DNA of 64,000 nt from JACQAP01 sp035275265 (GCA_035275265.1 DATENC010000028.1:1-64000), one strand, 5' to 3'. Counted from the first letter of the stretch, positions 1 to 8,823 are shown. Numbers and translations are program-made. The notes: generated from the letters alone by a model not told the origin.

Positions 1-732
1 GACCGGTGCCGGTATCGCCGTCAGTGCGGCCGCGGCCTGTTCCAGTTTACGAATGCGCTCCTCGAGGGCAGGCAGCGCTTCCTGGTCCTTCTTGGCGGCG
101 GCGCTTTGTTGCTCCATGCGGCGCAGCCGCGTGTCGAGATCCACGTACATGTCGCGCTGGCGTTTCTGCGCATTGTTGATGTCGTTGCTGAGCACTTCGA
201 TCTGCCCGCGAAGCCGGTTAAGGTCGGTGTTGAGACTTTCGACACGGTTGAGCAGTTGCACTACGCCGCGATTGGTTCCTTCGGACTCCACTTGGGCAAG
301 TTTCTGCCCAGCAGCTTGCTGTTCGTCGCTGAGAGTCTGTACCTGGGCAAGGATCAAAGTAAAACGATCTTGCAGGTCTTGATGGGTGTCGTGAAGCTCG
401 GTGTACTCGCCGGAGAGTTTGGCGTGCTCGTCGCGCAGGGCAACGAAAAGAGTGTTGAGATCCTTCTGTACGTCGTACAGGCCGTCGTAGCGCACCTGCA
501 GGTGGTCGCTCTTGGTTTGGAACTCGGCACGCCATGCATCGAGCGTACGCACCTCGTTTTGCAGCTGTGCAAGTTGCGTCTGCTGGCGCGACATCTGCAC
601 GCGCGCTTCGGTGTCGACGGCGGCATTGCATTGGAGAGACCCCAGCGCCAAAGCGACAAGGGGCAGCCAATGCTGCCCCCGGCTGGCCGGCGTCGATTGA
701 AAAGATCGGAATACTGAGAAGCGTCTCATCAT
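1..732 (-). CDS. cpoB: Tol-Pal accessory protein CpoB/YbgF, N-terminal part (runs off the window)
   Basis: CpoB (YbgF) is a periplasmic protein that binds TolA and links outer-membrane constriction to septal peptidoglycan synthesis. The frame begins at tandem ATGs (732-727) behind a GGGAGGG ribosome binding site and is still open at base 1, so only about 244 N-terminal codons are visible. They show a basic, hydrophobic export signal (about residues 1-38) followed by a long Gln/Leu-rich coiled coil. The C-terminal TPR half expected in the family lies outside the window. It is the last gene of the ybgC-tolQRAB-pal run, which fixes its identity better than the coiled coil alone would. Confidence 0.85.
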   Translation of the reverse strand, partial: MMRRFSVFRSFQSTPASRGQHWLPLVALALGSLQCNAAVDTEARVQMSRQQTQLAQLQNEVRTLDAWRAEFQTKSDHLQVRYDGLYDVQKDLNTLFVALRDEHAKLSGEYTELHDTHQDLQDRFTLILAQVQTLSDEQQAAGQKLAQVESEGTNRGVVQLLNRVESLNTDLNRLRGQIEVLSNDINNAQKRQRDMYVDLDTRLRRMEQQSAAAKKDQEALPALEERIRKLEQAAAALTAIPAPV

Positions 733-810
733 TGCCGGCCCTCCCAGGAAATCAGCAGAGGTACGGCGCGCCGGGAATCCGGCGCGCCCTTGAGATGCGA
801 ACCGCGATGC

Positions 811-1488
811 CTACTGCGGTTCCTTCGGGTAAACCAGGTCGCTGCGACGGTTCTTCGCCCAGCTTTCTTCATCCTGACCGAACGCGACCGGTTTTTCCGC
901 GCCGAAGCTCACGGTTTCGACCTGCTTGTCGTTGACGCCGAGAAGCACCATCGCACGCTTGACGTTTTCGGCGCGACGCTGGCCGAGTGCGAGGTTGTAC
1001 TCGCGGCTGCCGCGATCGTCGCAATTACCCTGCACGAAGATCTTCAGGTCGGTATGCGCCATCAGCAACTTGGCATGCGCGTCGACGATCGGCACATATT
1101 CTTCCTGGATGTCGTAGTGGTCGTACTCGTAGTAAATGCTGCGCTTCGAGAGCAGGTTGCCGGCCTCTTTTAGTTGCGCCCACGGATCGGACTTGAGCTG
1201 GGATTCACCGACCGTGCCGTCGGATAGCGGCCGTACGATAGCCTGCTCCTGCTGTTGTGCCTGGCCCTGCTGGCGCCGTTTTTGTTCCTCGAGCTGGCGC
1301 TTGAGCTCGTCCTGCTCCCGCATGACCTGCGCTTGCTTCTCGGCTTCCTGCTGTCGTGCGGCGTCTTGGCGCTGCGCCTGCTGCTGATCGAACAGGTCGC
1401 GCTGCTCGATATCGGCGCTTTTCCCCCCTTGGGTTGCACAGCCCGCAAGGGAAACAACAAAGAACACAACATACAAAATGTCTCTCAT
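811..1488 (-). CDS. pal: Peptidoglycan-associated lipoprotein Pal
   Basis: Outer-membrane lipoprotein that binds peptidoglycan and TolB. A short signal ends in the lipobox SLAGC (Cys17). Residues from about 102 form the OmpA-like peptidoglycan-binding domain, with the Asp-Arg-Gly-Ser-x-Glu-Tyr-Asn motif in place of the usual D-E-R-G-T version and a C-terminal NRRSDLVY signature. Between lipobox and domain sits an extra Gln/Glu/Arg-rich coiled stretch (about 28-83), which makes the protein 225 residues where Pal usually has about 165-180. The ATG lies 6 bases after tolB, so translation is probably coupled. Confidence 0.95.
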   Translation of the reverse strand: MRDILYVVFFVVSLAGCATQGGKSADIEQRDLFDQQQAQRQDAARQQEAEKQAQVMREQDELKRQLEEQKRRQQGQAQQQEQAIVRPLSDGTVGESQLKSDPWAQLKEAGNLLSKRSIYYEYDHYDIQEEYVPIVDAHAKLLMAHTDLKIFVQGNCDDRGSREYNLALGQRRAENVKRAMVLLGVNDKQVETVSFGAEKPVAFGQDEESWAKNRRSDLVYPKEPQ

Positions 1489-1494
1489 GACTGG

Positions 1495-2847
1495 CTACTC
1501 CTTTCGGCGATTGTTCAGAAGCGGGCCCCACGCAGGCTCGCGGATGTCACCAGACTGCGCGGTAAATCTCTGCTTGATCCGCCCATCGCTCGACACGGCG
1601 GCTAATATACCACGCCCCTTAACCTCGGACGCATAGAGGATCATCTTGGCGTTGGGCGCAAACGTGGGCGACTGATCGAGGCTGCCGGCGGTCAGTATCT
1701 GCATCTGTCGCGAGGCCAGATCCAGTGCTGCAAGATTGAAGCGGCCCTCGTTTCGATGGATGAAGATGAACGATTTGCCGTCCGGACTGTAACGCGGCGT
1801 GACGTTGTAGCCGCCCTCGAAAGTCATGCGTTCGGCCTCGCCCTCTCCGTCGGCGCGCATGCGGTAAATCTGCGGACTTCCGGCGCGGTCCGAGGTAAAC
1901 AGGATGTGCTTGCCGTCACGCGAGAAACTAGGCTCGGTATCGATGGACTGGGTGTTGGTAAGCCGCGCAATACCCGAACCGTCGGCGTTGATCGAGTAGA
2001 TGTTCGAGCTGCCGTCCTTGGTCAGCACCACCGCCAGTTTCTTGCCATCCGCGGACCATGCAGGGGCAGAATTCGAGCCTTCGAAATTGGCCAGGACCGT
2101 GCGTTTTCCATCGAGCAGGTTGTGCACGAACACGATCGGCTTTCTGCGCTCGAAGGAAACGTAGGCGATGCGGGTGCCATCGGGCGACCACTGCGGCGAG
2201 ATGATCGGCTCCTTGTGTGCCAGGATGAATTCCGGGTTGTACCCGTCGGCATCCGCCACCTGCAGTTCAAAACCATCCGGGTTCTTGGTTACGAAACAAA
2301 TCTTGGTGGCGAATACGCCGATGTCGCCTGTCAGTTTCTCGTAGATAAGGTCGGCAATCTTGTGTGCGGTGAGGCGCAGTTGCGAAACCGTCACCGTGTA
2401 GGAAAAACCGAGGAGCTGCGACCGCTTGCCAATGTCCATCAAGCGAAATTGCACTTCGACATGACCGTCCGCTTTTTCGATCACGCTGCCGATGACCAGC
2501 GCTTCGGCGCCCTCGTTCTTCCAGTAGCGGTAGTCGATCCCCGAAGGCTCGGTGGGAAAAGGCCGAACGCTACCCACCGAACCCAGCTTGAACATGCCGC
2601 TACGCTGTAGATCCGCGGAGACTATCTGGCTCGCGCGCTGATTGAAACGTTCTTCACTGGCAAATGGCAGGATGGTGACTGGGATCTGGTTGGCCCCGCC
2701 GCCGATGATTTCGATGGTCAGTTGCGCAGAAGCCTCGCGCACGCAACCAAGGCAGAACAGCAAACCTGCCAGAAGAAAAAAATCACGGAATCGCTTGCCC
2801 AGTCTAAAGTTGGTCAGGTTCATTGGCAAAAGCATATCAAGGTACAT
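1495..2847 (-). CDS. tolB: Tol-Pal system beta-propeller protein TolB
   Basis: Periplasmic component of the Tol-Pal envelope system. A basic N-terminus and hydrophobic signal precede a small N-terminal domain (TIEIIGGGANQIPV) and a six-bladed WD40-like propeller with repeated SPDG(T/K) blades (for example WSPDGTRIAYVS, YSPDGKSFIFI). At 450 residues it has normal family length. It starts 3 bases after tolA and ends 6 bases before pal. The signal sequence is slightly longer than average, and a start at an internal ATG (MNLTNFRL) a few codons downstream is also possible. Confidence 0.96.
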   Translation of the reverse strand: MYLDMLLPMNLTNFRLGKRFRDFFLLAGLLFCLGCVREASAQLTIEIIGGGANQIPVTILPFASEERFNQRASQIVSADLQRSGMFKLGSVGSVRPFPTEPSGIDYRYWKNEGAEALVIGSVIEKADGHVEVQFRLMDIGKRSQLLGFSYTVTVSQLRLTAHKIADLIYEKLTGDIGVFATKICFVTKNPDGFELQVADADGYNPEFILAHKEPIISPQWSPDGTRIAYVSFERRKPIVFVHNLLDGKRTVLANFEGSNSAPAWSADGKKLAVVLTKDGSSNIYSINADGSGIARLTNTQSIDTEPSFSRDGKHILFTSDRAGSPQIYRMRADGEGEAERMTFEGGYNVTPRYSPDGKSFIFIHRNEGRFNLAALDLASRQMQILTAGSLDQSPTFAPNAKMILYASEVKGRGILAAVSSDGRIKQRFTAQSGDIREPAWGPLLNNRRKE

Positions 2848-2850
2848 TGA

Positions 2851-3873
2851 TCAATCCTTCGGTCGGAACTTCAGATGCAACTCGCGAAAGTTCTCCTGGA
2901 ACAAGTCGCCGTCGGGCACCGGCAGCGGCTGCGCCGCCATGATGGCACGCCCCACTGCGGCATCGTAAGTCTCAACGCCGCTAGATTTCTTGAGCGTTGC
3001 GTTAAGCACCTCGCCTCCCGGCAGCAGCACCACTTCGAATCGCGCTTCCGGGTTGCCCTGTATGTTGGCGGGCATAACCACGCGGCTCTTGATCTTCATC
3101 TGAATCTTCGCCGTCCAATCGTCTATCAATTTCTGCTGTGCAGCGCGCGCGGCCGCCTCGGCGCGGCGTTTTGCTTCGTCAGCCTCGCGCTGCTTGCGCT
3201 GCGCCTCCTGCTGCTGGCGCTCGCGTTCCGCGGCAGCAGCGCGTTCACGCTGCTCCGCCTCGCGTTTCAGTTTCTCCTGCTCCACGCGCTTCGCCTCTTC
3301 CTCCAGACGACGCTCCTCTTCCGCGCGGCGTTGCGCTTCAAGCTGTTTTTGCTCCTCCAGCCGGCGCGCTTCCTCCTCGCGTTTCAGTTTCTCCTGCTCC
3401 AGGCGCTTCGCCTCCTCCTCGGCCCGTCGCTGCTCTTTCTCGACGCGTCGTTGCTCTTCCTCGGCCCGTCGTTCCTCATCCAGACGCCGCTTCTCCGCCT
3501 CGAGCGCTTTTTTCTCTTCCAGGCGTTTTGCTTCCTCGTCCTCTTTCTGCTTGCGGAGCTTTTCCCGCAACTCGATCTCGGCGGCTGACGGTTTGGACGG
3601 CGCTTCGACCTTCGGCGGCGGAGGCGGCGGAGGCGGCTCCTTTTTTTTGACCTCGGGAGCGGGCTTGGGCGGTGTCTCCACTATCCGAGGCGGCGGGCTG
3701 ACTTTCTTGACCGGCTCGGGCAACTCTTCCCATAAGTCCACCACCACCGGCCCAATGACTTTCTTCTGCCAACTGACGCCGAACACCAGCATGCCGAAAA
3801 ATAGCAGATGCACCATCAGGGCGAGGATTCCGGAGGGGATGCGGCCGGGTTCGTCAAGCGTGTGCATCGTCAA
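2851..3873 (-). CDS. tolA: Cell envelope integrity protein TolA
   Basis: Inner-membrane protein that spans the periplasm and transmits proton-motive-force energy from TolQR to TolB-Pal. One N-terminal membrane helix (about residues 16-34) is followed by a proline tract with eight consecutive prolines (about 79-86) and then by a very long charged helix rich in Arg, Glu, Lys, Ala and Gln (about 95-245). The globular C-terminal domain follows (about 250-340), with FEVVLLPGGEVL and SSGVETYDAAV in the TonB/TolA C-terminal style. It overlaps tolR by 4 bases. The skewed composition creates long false frames on the other strand. Confidence 0.94.
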   Translation of the reverse strand: MTMHTLDEPGRIPSGILALMVHLLFFGMLVFGVSWQKKVIGPVVVDLWEELPEPVKKVSPPPRIVETPPKPAPEVKKKEPPPPPPPPKVEAPSKPSAAEIELREKLRKQKEDEEAKRLEEKKALEAEKRRLDEERRAEEEQRRVEKEQRRAEEEAKRLEQEKLKREEEARRLEEQKQLEAQRRAEEERRLEEEAKRVEQEKLKREAEQRERAAAAERERQQQEAQRKQREADEAKRRAEAAARAAQQKLIDDWTAKIQMKIKSRVVMPANIQGNPEARFEVVLLPGGEVLNATLKKSSGVETYDAAVGRAIMAAQPLPVPDGDLFQENFRELHLKFRPKD

Positions 3874-4286
3874 CCCGAGCGGGGTTTGGCCAGCAGTCCC
3901 ACCCTCTTGACCCGGTTCTGCCGAAGCAGATCTATCACCTGGATCACAGCTTCGTATTTGACGTCCTTGTCAGCGGAAATCACGACCGGTTGGTTTGGCT
4001 TCTTGGACTGTTTGCCCTTGATCACATCTAGAAGTTCATCGCGATCCTTCAACGGCCTTTCGGCGTTGGACAGGTCGCGATCGACGTAGGACAGTGCCCC
4101 GCTGGCGCGAATCGTAATCTCGATCGGCTGCGCCGGCGGCGCCGAAGCCGCGCCGATGGACGGTAGATCAACGACGCCGGGATTCATCAGCGGCGCTGTA
4201 ACCATGAAGATCACCAGCAACACCAGCATCACGTCGATATAGGGCACAACGTTGATCTGGTTCATCAGGCGCGGGTGGCGGCGCAT
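3870..4286 (-). CDS. tolR: Tol-Pal system protein TolR
   Basis: ExbD/TolR-family stator subunit that forms the proton channel with TolQ. One N-terminal membrane helix carries the essential Asp in NVVPYIDVMLVLLVIFM. The rest is the periplasmic domain, ending in VIQVIDLLRQNRVKRVGL. Length (138 residues) is normal. It starts 6 bases after tolQ and overlaps tolA by 4 bases, an arrangement typical of tightly coupled tolQRA translation. Confidence 0.96.
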   Translation of the reverse strand: MRRHPRLMNQINVVPYIDVMLVLLVIFMVTAPLMNPGVVDLPSIGAASAPPAQPIEITIRASGALSYVDRDLSNAERPLKDRDELLDVIKGKQSKKPNQPVVISADKDVKYEAVIQVIDLLRQNRVKRVGLLAKPRSG

Positions 4287-4292
4287 GTGCGG

Positions 4293-5024
4293 TCAGGTTC
4301 CGGTTGCAGCGACCGGCATTTGGCCCGTCACGGCCGTTTGCACAACGGCGTTGGCCTGCCGTTGCAGGATGTTGGAGAACTCTTCCATGAAGCTCTCGAA
4401 GCGGGTCGACAGCCGCTCGATGTGGCGCACGAAATGGTTGAAGGCGATGACCGCCGGGATCGCGGCAAACAGACCCATCGCAGTCGCGACCAGCGCCTCC
4501 GCGATGCCGGGCGCCACATGCGCCAGGGTGGCCTGGCCTACGTTCGCCAGCCCGCGGAAGGCATTCATGATCCCCCACACGGTGCCGAACAGTCCGACGT
4601 AGGGACTGACCGATCCCACCGTCGCGAGAAACGACAGATGCGCCTCGAGATGATCCATTTCGCGCTGGTAGGTAGCGCGCATAGCGCGACGGGTGCCGTC
4701 CATGAGCACCGCAAGATTGGTTCCGGTTTGCTTGCGAAGCTTCACGAATTCGCGGAATCCAGCCTCGAAGATACGTTCCATGCTGCCCGCGTTGTGGCGT
4801 GATCCAGCTGCTTGCTGATACAGCGTGCCCAGATCGGCGCCGCTCCAGAAACTGCGCTCGAACTGGTCGGTGCGCCGGACGGCGTCGCGAATTACGAACA
4901 GCTTGCGGAAAATGAACCACCAGGAAATCAGCGAAACCAGCAGCAACAACGCCAACACCAGTTGCACCAGGACGCTGGCGTTGGTGAGCAGGCTCATCAA
5001 TGAAAGATCTTGGGTAACGTTCAT
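4293..5024 (-). CDS. tolQ: Tol-Pal system protein TolQ
   Basis: MotA/TolQ/ExbB-family proton channel subunit of 243 residues. Membrane helices are at about 22-42, 140-162 and 175-195, with the family signature VGLFGTVWGIMNAF and AIPAVIAFN at the start of the last helix. An open frame extends 30 codons further upstream, but that leader is not family-like, and the ATG at 5024 gives the usual start next to TolQ-type residues. ybgC ends 55 bases upstream. Confidence 0.95.
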   Translation of the reverse strand: MNVTQDLSLMSLLTNASVLVQLVLALLLLVSLISWWFIFRKLFVIRDAVRRTDQFERSFWSGADLGTLYQQAAGSRHNAGSMERIFEAGFREFVKLRKQTGTNLAVLMDGTRRAMRATYQREMDHLEAHLSFLATVGSVSPYVGLFGTVWGIMNAFRGLANVGQATLAHVAPGIAEALVATAMGLFAAIPAVIAFNHFVRHIERLSTRFESFMEEFSNILQRQANAVVQTAVTGQMPVAATGT

Positions 5025-5079
5025 GGTCTGTTTGCCTAGCGAGTTAAGCGCGGTCGCGGCGCTGGCGGGGCTGCCAGCG

Positions 5080-5505
5080 TCAAGCGGTCGCCTCCAACGG
5101 TAACAGCCCTTCATCGGTAAACGACGCCAGCACTGGGTCCGGGACCGGCATCGGCTTCAGGCTGCCGGTGGCCACGCAGGCCAGGTTCACCGAGGCGCGC
5201 ACCAGCGCCTCGTCGCCACGCATGACTTCCTGCACCACGGTGACCTGTGCCCGGCCCAGTTTCTGCACCGCCACTGTCACCGTGACCAGATCGTCCAGCA
5301 CGGCCGGCTTCATATAAGCGATGTCCAGGTGGCGGACGATGAATACGACCCGGAACCGGCGTGCCAGTTCCTGCGGCTCGAATCCCTGATTGCGCAACCA
5401 CTCGATTCGGGCGCGCTCCATGAAATTTAGGTAGTTGGCATGGAACACTACGCCGGCCGCGTCGGTGTCCTGGTAGTAAACCCGCACCGGTATGCCAAAG
5501 ACCAT
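5080..5505 (-). CDS. ybgC: Acyl-CoA thioesterase YbgC (hot-dog fold)
   Basis: Tol-Pal-associated 4-hydroxybenzoyl-CoA-type thioesterase, thought to hydrolyse short acyl-CoA or acyl-ACP and to be linked to phospholipid synthesis. The YYQDTDAAGVVFHANYL motif holds the catalytic Asp, and FMERARIEWLR follows. At 141 residues it has family length. It starts one base after the ruvB stop codon and precedes tolQ, the gene order seen in many proteobacteria. Confidence 0.94.
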   Translation of the reverse strand: MVFGIPVRVYYQDTDAAGVVFHANYLNFMERARIEWLRNQGFEPQELARRFRVVFIVRHLDIAYMKPAVLDDLVTVTVAVQKLGRAQVTVVQEVMRGDEALVRASVNLACVATGSLKPMPVPDPVLASFTDEGLLPLEATA

Positions 5506-5506
5506 C

Positions 5507-6547
5507 TTAGCCTTCCCGCCACAGATCGCCGGTTGCCCTGCCCGCCGGCGGAACAGCGCCGAAGTGCCGATAGGTCAGCACCGTGGCCATGCGCCCGCGC
5601 GGCGTGCGCTGCAGATACCCCTGTTGAATCAGGAACGGCTCCAGCACATCCTCGATGGTGTCGCGCTCCTCGCCGATCGCCGCCGCGAGATTTTCTATGC
5701 CGACGGGTCCGCCGTCGAATTTTTCCAACACCGCGAGCAGAAGTTTGCGGTCCATCACGTCCAGACCGATCTGGTCGACATCAAGCATCTTCAGCGCCGC
5801 GTCGGCTACGTCCTTGGTGACTTTGCCCTGCGCCTTCACCTCCGCGAAGTCGCGCACCCGGCGCAACAGGCGATTGGCTATGCGCGGAGTCCCACGCGAT
5901 CGGGTTGCAATTTCCAATGCCCCGCTGGCCACGATGTCTACATTGAGCAGGCGCGCCGATCGCTCGACAATCTGCGTCAACTCCGCGGCCGAGTAAAACT
6001 CCAGCCGCGAGACGATGCCGAAGCGGTCGCGCAGCGGATTGGTGAGCATGCCGGCGCGGGTGGTGGCGCCGACCAGCGTAAACGGCGGCAAATCGAGCTT
6101 TACCGAGCGCGCCCCCGGGCCCTCGCCAATCATGATGTCGAGTTGAAAGTCCTCAAGCGCAGGATAGAGAATTTCCTCCACCACCGGCGAGAGCCGATGG
6201 ATCTCATCGATGAACAATACGTCGTTGGGTTCCAGGTTGGTGAGCAGTGCGGCCAGATCGCCAGGTCTTTCCAGAACCGGCCCGGAAGTCTGGCGCAGGT
6301 TCACTGCCATTTCCCTCGCGATGATGTGCGCCAGCGTGGTCTTGCCTAGCCCCGGCGGGCCAAAAAGCAGCACATGGTCCAATGCTTCGCTGCGGTTCCG
6401 TGCCGCCTGGATGAAAATCTGTAACTGGCCGCGGATCTTCTCCTGCCCGATGTACTCCTCGAGATGCTTGGGGCGCAACGCACGCTCGAGCGCTTCCTCC
6501 TGCGTCGAGATCGGGACGGGCTGTATCAAACGGTCGGTTTCGATCAT
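5507..6547 (-). CDS. ruvB: Holliday junction branch-migration helicase RuvB
   Basis: Hexameric AAA+ motor of the RuvAB complex. The N-terminal LRPKHLEEYIGQ motif, Walker A GPPGLGKTTLA, Walker B DEIHRL, sensor 1 ATTRAG and the arginine-finger region LRDRFGI are all present, and a winged-helix domain closes the 346-residue protein. It lies between ybgC and an exported protein, so it is separated from ruvA by about 1 kb instead of being adjacent. Confidence 0.97.
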   Translation of the reverse strand: MIETDRLIQPVPISTQEEALERALRPKHLEEYIGQEKIRGQLQIFIQAARNRSEALDHVLLFGPPGLGKTTLAHIIAREMAVNLRQTSGPVLERPGDLAALLTNLEPNDVLFIDEIHRLSPVVEEILYPALEDFQLDIMIGEGPGARSVKLDLPPFTLVGATTRAGMLTNPLRDRFGIVSRLEFYSAAELTQIVERSARLLNVDIVASGALEIATRSRGTPRIANRLLRRVRDFAEVKAQGKVTKDVADAALKMLDVDQIGLDVMDRKLLLAVLEKFDGGPVGIENLAAAIGEERDTIEDVLEPFLIQQGYLQRTPRGRMATVLTYRHFGAVPPAGRATGDLWREG

Positions 6548-6581
6548 CCTCTGGTGCCGCCGCGAAGACGCCTTTGAGGCA

Positions 6582-7364
6582 TCAGCCGCGACCGCTCTTG
6601 AATTCCTCTAACAACGGCCGGACCTGTTCCGCATAGGCATCCACTCGTTTGGGCAGCATGCTGGCCATCTCGTCGATGCGGCGATTGACGATGCCGGTCA
6701 GTTTCAGGATAGCGGTCACGAAATATTTCTTTCCAAGCGGGGACAGGGCAAAGCGCTGTCCCTCGAAGTTGCTCGCATCCTGGATGGAAAAACGCATTTC
6801 CGCGTCCTCTGCGTTCCACAGTTCCTGCATGCGTGTGCGATCGGCCTCGGCGCCGGCAACGTCTTTCAACTTGCCGGAAAATGACAGAGCCATCATCACA
6901 TGGGTCGACACCGTATGATCCATGATCTTGACCTGTTTGCGGCCCACATCGGAGCGCAAGTGCGTCAGCAGCATGTCGAGTTCCCCGGTGGAAAACTCGC
7001 GGCTGTCGAGTTCGTGCCACTGCGGCCGCAACCAGTCGAGGTTCGCGAACTCCTCGTTGATCGTCGTCACTACCGATTCGAGCAGTTGTCCCTCCGCGCG
7101 CCGCCATTGGGGATTGGTGGCGTTCCATTCCGGGCCGAGGTTCTGTTCCCGTCCCAGACCAGCCAGCAGCGCACGAATTGCCAGAAGACTTTCCTGCTTG
7201 AGGTAGTAGTTGCCAATTGAAACCGTTGTCTTGAGATCGTGCAGATCGATGAGTTCGGCGATCTGGTCACTCTTTCCGGTCGGGGTCTCGGGGTTGGCCG
7301 CGACGGGCAGTGCGATCGCCAGGGCCAGCAAGACGGCGGCGACCTGTCGTGTGTCCACAATCAT
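6582..7364 (-). CDS. Exported protein of unknown function inserted between ruvA and ruvB
   Basis: I do not recognise this family. The 260-residue product starts with a clear signal peptide (hydrophobic AVLLALAIALPVAAN), so it is probably periplasmic. The rest is mostly helical and charged, with no cysteines and no recognisable catalytic motif. It has repeated Leu/Glu-rich segments such as QESLLAIRALLAGLG, and a region around IVNRRIDEMASMLPKRV that resembles the helical exported DUF2059 style only loosely. An AGGAGAAG ribosome binding site precedes the ATG. It is read in the same direction as ruvA and ruvB. Confidence 0.75.
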   Translation of the reverse strand: MIVDTRQVAAVLLALAIALPVAANPETPTGKSDQIAELIDLHDLKTTVSIGNYYLKQESLLAIRALLAGLGREQNLGPEWNATNPQWRRAEGQLLESVVTTINEEFANLDWLRPQWHELDSREFSTGELDMLLTHLRSDVGRKQVKIMDHTVSTHVMMALSFSGKLKDVAGAEADRTRMQELWNAEDAEMRFSIQDASNFEGQRFALSPLGKKYFVTAILKLTGIVNRRIDEMASMLPKRVDAYAEQVRPLLEEFKSGRG

Positions 7365-7570
7365 GAAGAAACTTCTCCTGCCTGGGTGCAGCGCCCCATA
7401 CCGGCGCCACGAGTTGAGCGGGATTATATCCCAGAGCCCCGCAAATCACTGTTCCGGTTTGCTGTCTTGTTGTCGTTGCAAGGCGACATCGCCGGCTGAT
7501 TTCCCTCGAGATTTTTAGTCAGCATGATCTCCCCGCCGAGGCGCATGAAACGGCCTGTCGATTGCTGCTG

Positions 7571-8149
7571 CTACGTTTTCGAGAGCAGCTTCAGCGCCTG
7601 CCTGATCGCCTCCGGGACCGCGGCTTCCGGAGAAACATTGGCAAGCGCCGCATTCGCTTCCTTGTCGCTGTATCCAAGCGCACTCAGCGCGTTGAGCACA
7701 TCTGCCCTTACTGCCCCGGTGCTGCCCAGGGCGGGCGGGGCGACGCCCCCGCCCAGCTTGTCGCGAAGCTCAAGCAACAATCGCTCCGCGGTTTTCTTTC
7801 CTATGCCGGGTATCTTGGTGAGCCTCGCGCCATCCTGGGTGGATACGGCCCGGTATAGGTCCGACACCGACAGACCCGAGAGCACCGCAAGCGCCGTGCG
7901 GGCGCCGACACCGCTGATCTTGAGAAGCTGCCGGAACACCCGCCGTTCCTCCTCGGTGCCGAATCCGAACAGCAGATGCGCGTCATCTCGCACTACAAGG
8001 TGGGTGTGCAGCGCCACAGTCCCGCCCGTCGCCGGGAGAGTGAAGAAGGTGCTCATCGGCACGTCCACTTCGTAAGCCACGCCGTGTACATCGACGATCA
8101 CGGTAGGCGGTCGTTTTTCGATCAGTTGCCCGGTAATGCGGCCGATCAC
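7571..8149 (-). CDS. ruvA: Holliday junction DNA-binding protein RuvA
   Basis: Tetrameric junction-binding subunit that loads RuvB. The OB-fold N-terminus (MIGRITGQLIEKRPPTVIV), the helix-hairpin-helix motifs (LLKISGVGARTAL and LTKIPGIGKKTAERL) and the C-terminal RuvB-binding domain (ALSALGYSDKEANAAL) are all present in 192 residues. The start is GTG and overlaps the ruvC stop as GTGA, so the two are translationally coupled. Confidence 0.97.
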   Translation of the reverse strand: MIGRITGQLIEKRPPTVIVDVHGVAYEVDVPMSTFFTLPATGGTVALHTHLVVRDDAHLLFGFGTEEERRVFRQLLKISGVGARTALAVLSGLSVSDLYRAVSTQDGARLTKIPGIGKKTAERLLLELRDKLGGGVAPPALGSTGAVRADVLNALSALGYSDKEANAALANVSPEAAVPEAIRQALKLLSKT

Positions 8150-8712
8150 ACGAGTCTCCCGCGTTTCATGCGGTACCCTCGCGTCGCGAGTTGCCCGAGT
8201 CCCATACCCCCGTGCGCGTGACAGATGGCGCAGGCCAGCGCGTCAGCCGCGTCGGCGCTGGGGTCGCCCGGCAGCTTGAGTAGCCGCCGTACCATCCCCT
8301 GCACTTGCTCTTTGCGCGCGTGGCCGTTGCCAACCACGGCTTGCTTCACCTGCAACGCCGTGTACTCCGATATCGGCAGGCTACTGATCACCGCAGCACA
8401 GATTACGGCGCCCCGCGCCTGACCGAGTAGCAAGGTAGTTTGAGGATTCACGTTGACGAACACCTTCTCCACTGCGACTTGCTGCGGTTTAGTCTCGCCG
8501 ATCAATTGACACAGCCCTTCGAGGATTGTCTTGATGCGGTCCGGTAAGTCGCCATCCTGCGGCGTGCGGATGCAGCCGCTGGTGACGTAAGTCAGTTTCT
8601 GACCAACTTTGTCCAGGACACCAAACCCCGTCACCCTCAGTCCCGGATCGATTCCAAGAATCCTCGTCTTCGGTGAGGTAAGCGGCGAGAGACGTACGGT
8701 GGCGAACCGCAT
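8146..8712 (-). CDS. ruvC: Crossover junction endodeoxyribonuclease RuvC
   Basis: Resolves Holliday junctions by paired symmetric nicks. The RNase H-like fold shows the catalytic Asp in ILGIDPGLRVTG, a Glu in VAVEKVFVN, and the C-terminal DAADALACAICH acidic cluster. The ATG at 8712 adds about 15 residues before the usual RILGIDPG start, and I see no other start codon in between. It precedes ruvA with a 4-base overlap and follows yebC, a common order. Confidence 0.96.
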   Translation of the reverse strand: MRFATVRLSPLTSPKTRILGIDPGLRVTGFGVLDKVGQKLTYVTSGCIRTPQDGDLPDRIKTILEGLCQLIGETKPQQVAVEKVFVNVNPQTTLLLGQARGAVICAAVISSLPISEYTALQVKQAVVGNGHARKEQVQGMVRRLLKLPGDPSADAADALACAICHAHGGMGLGQLATRGYRMKRGRLV

Positions 8713-8795
8713 TCAGCGATCCTCCGACAGATTTGGCTGAAGGCAGAAACTTCCGTTTGCAGGCGCCCATCGAGGCCGCCCATTCATTCTTCTCT

Positions 8796-8823
8796 CGCCT
8801 CACGCCTCACGCCACTCGCCTCA
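8796..8823. repeat. Tandem 7-bp repeat (CGCCTCA unit) in the yebC-ruvC spacer
   Basis: Four consecutive heptamers share the unit CGCCTCA. Three are identical and one reads CGCCACT. The last copy contains the yebC stop codon. Looser 7-base periodic sequence continues on the ruvC side. Confidence 0.7.

Noticed and set aside
3194..3910. Long Ser/Arg-rich plus-strand frame opposite tolA
   Set aside because: A shadow of the repetitive Glu/Lys/Arg codons of tolA; low-complexity, no start context, and the minus-strand gene is certain.
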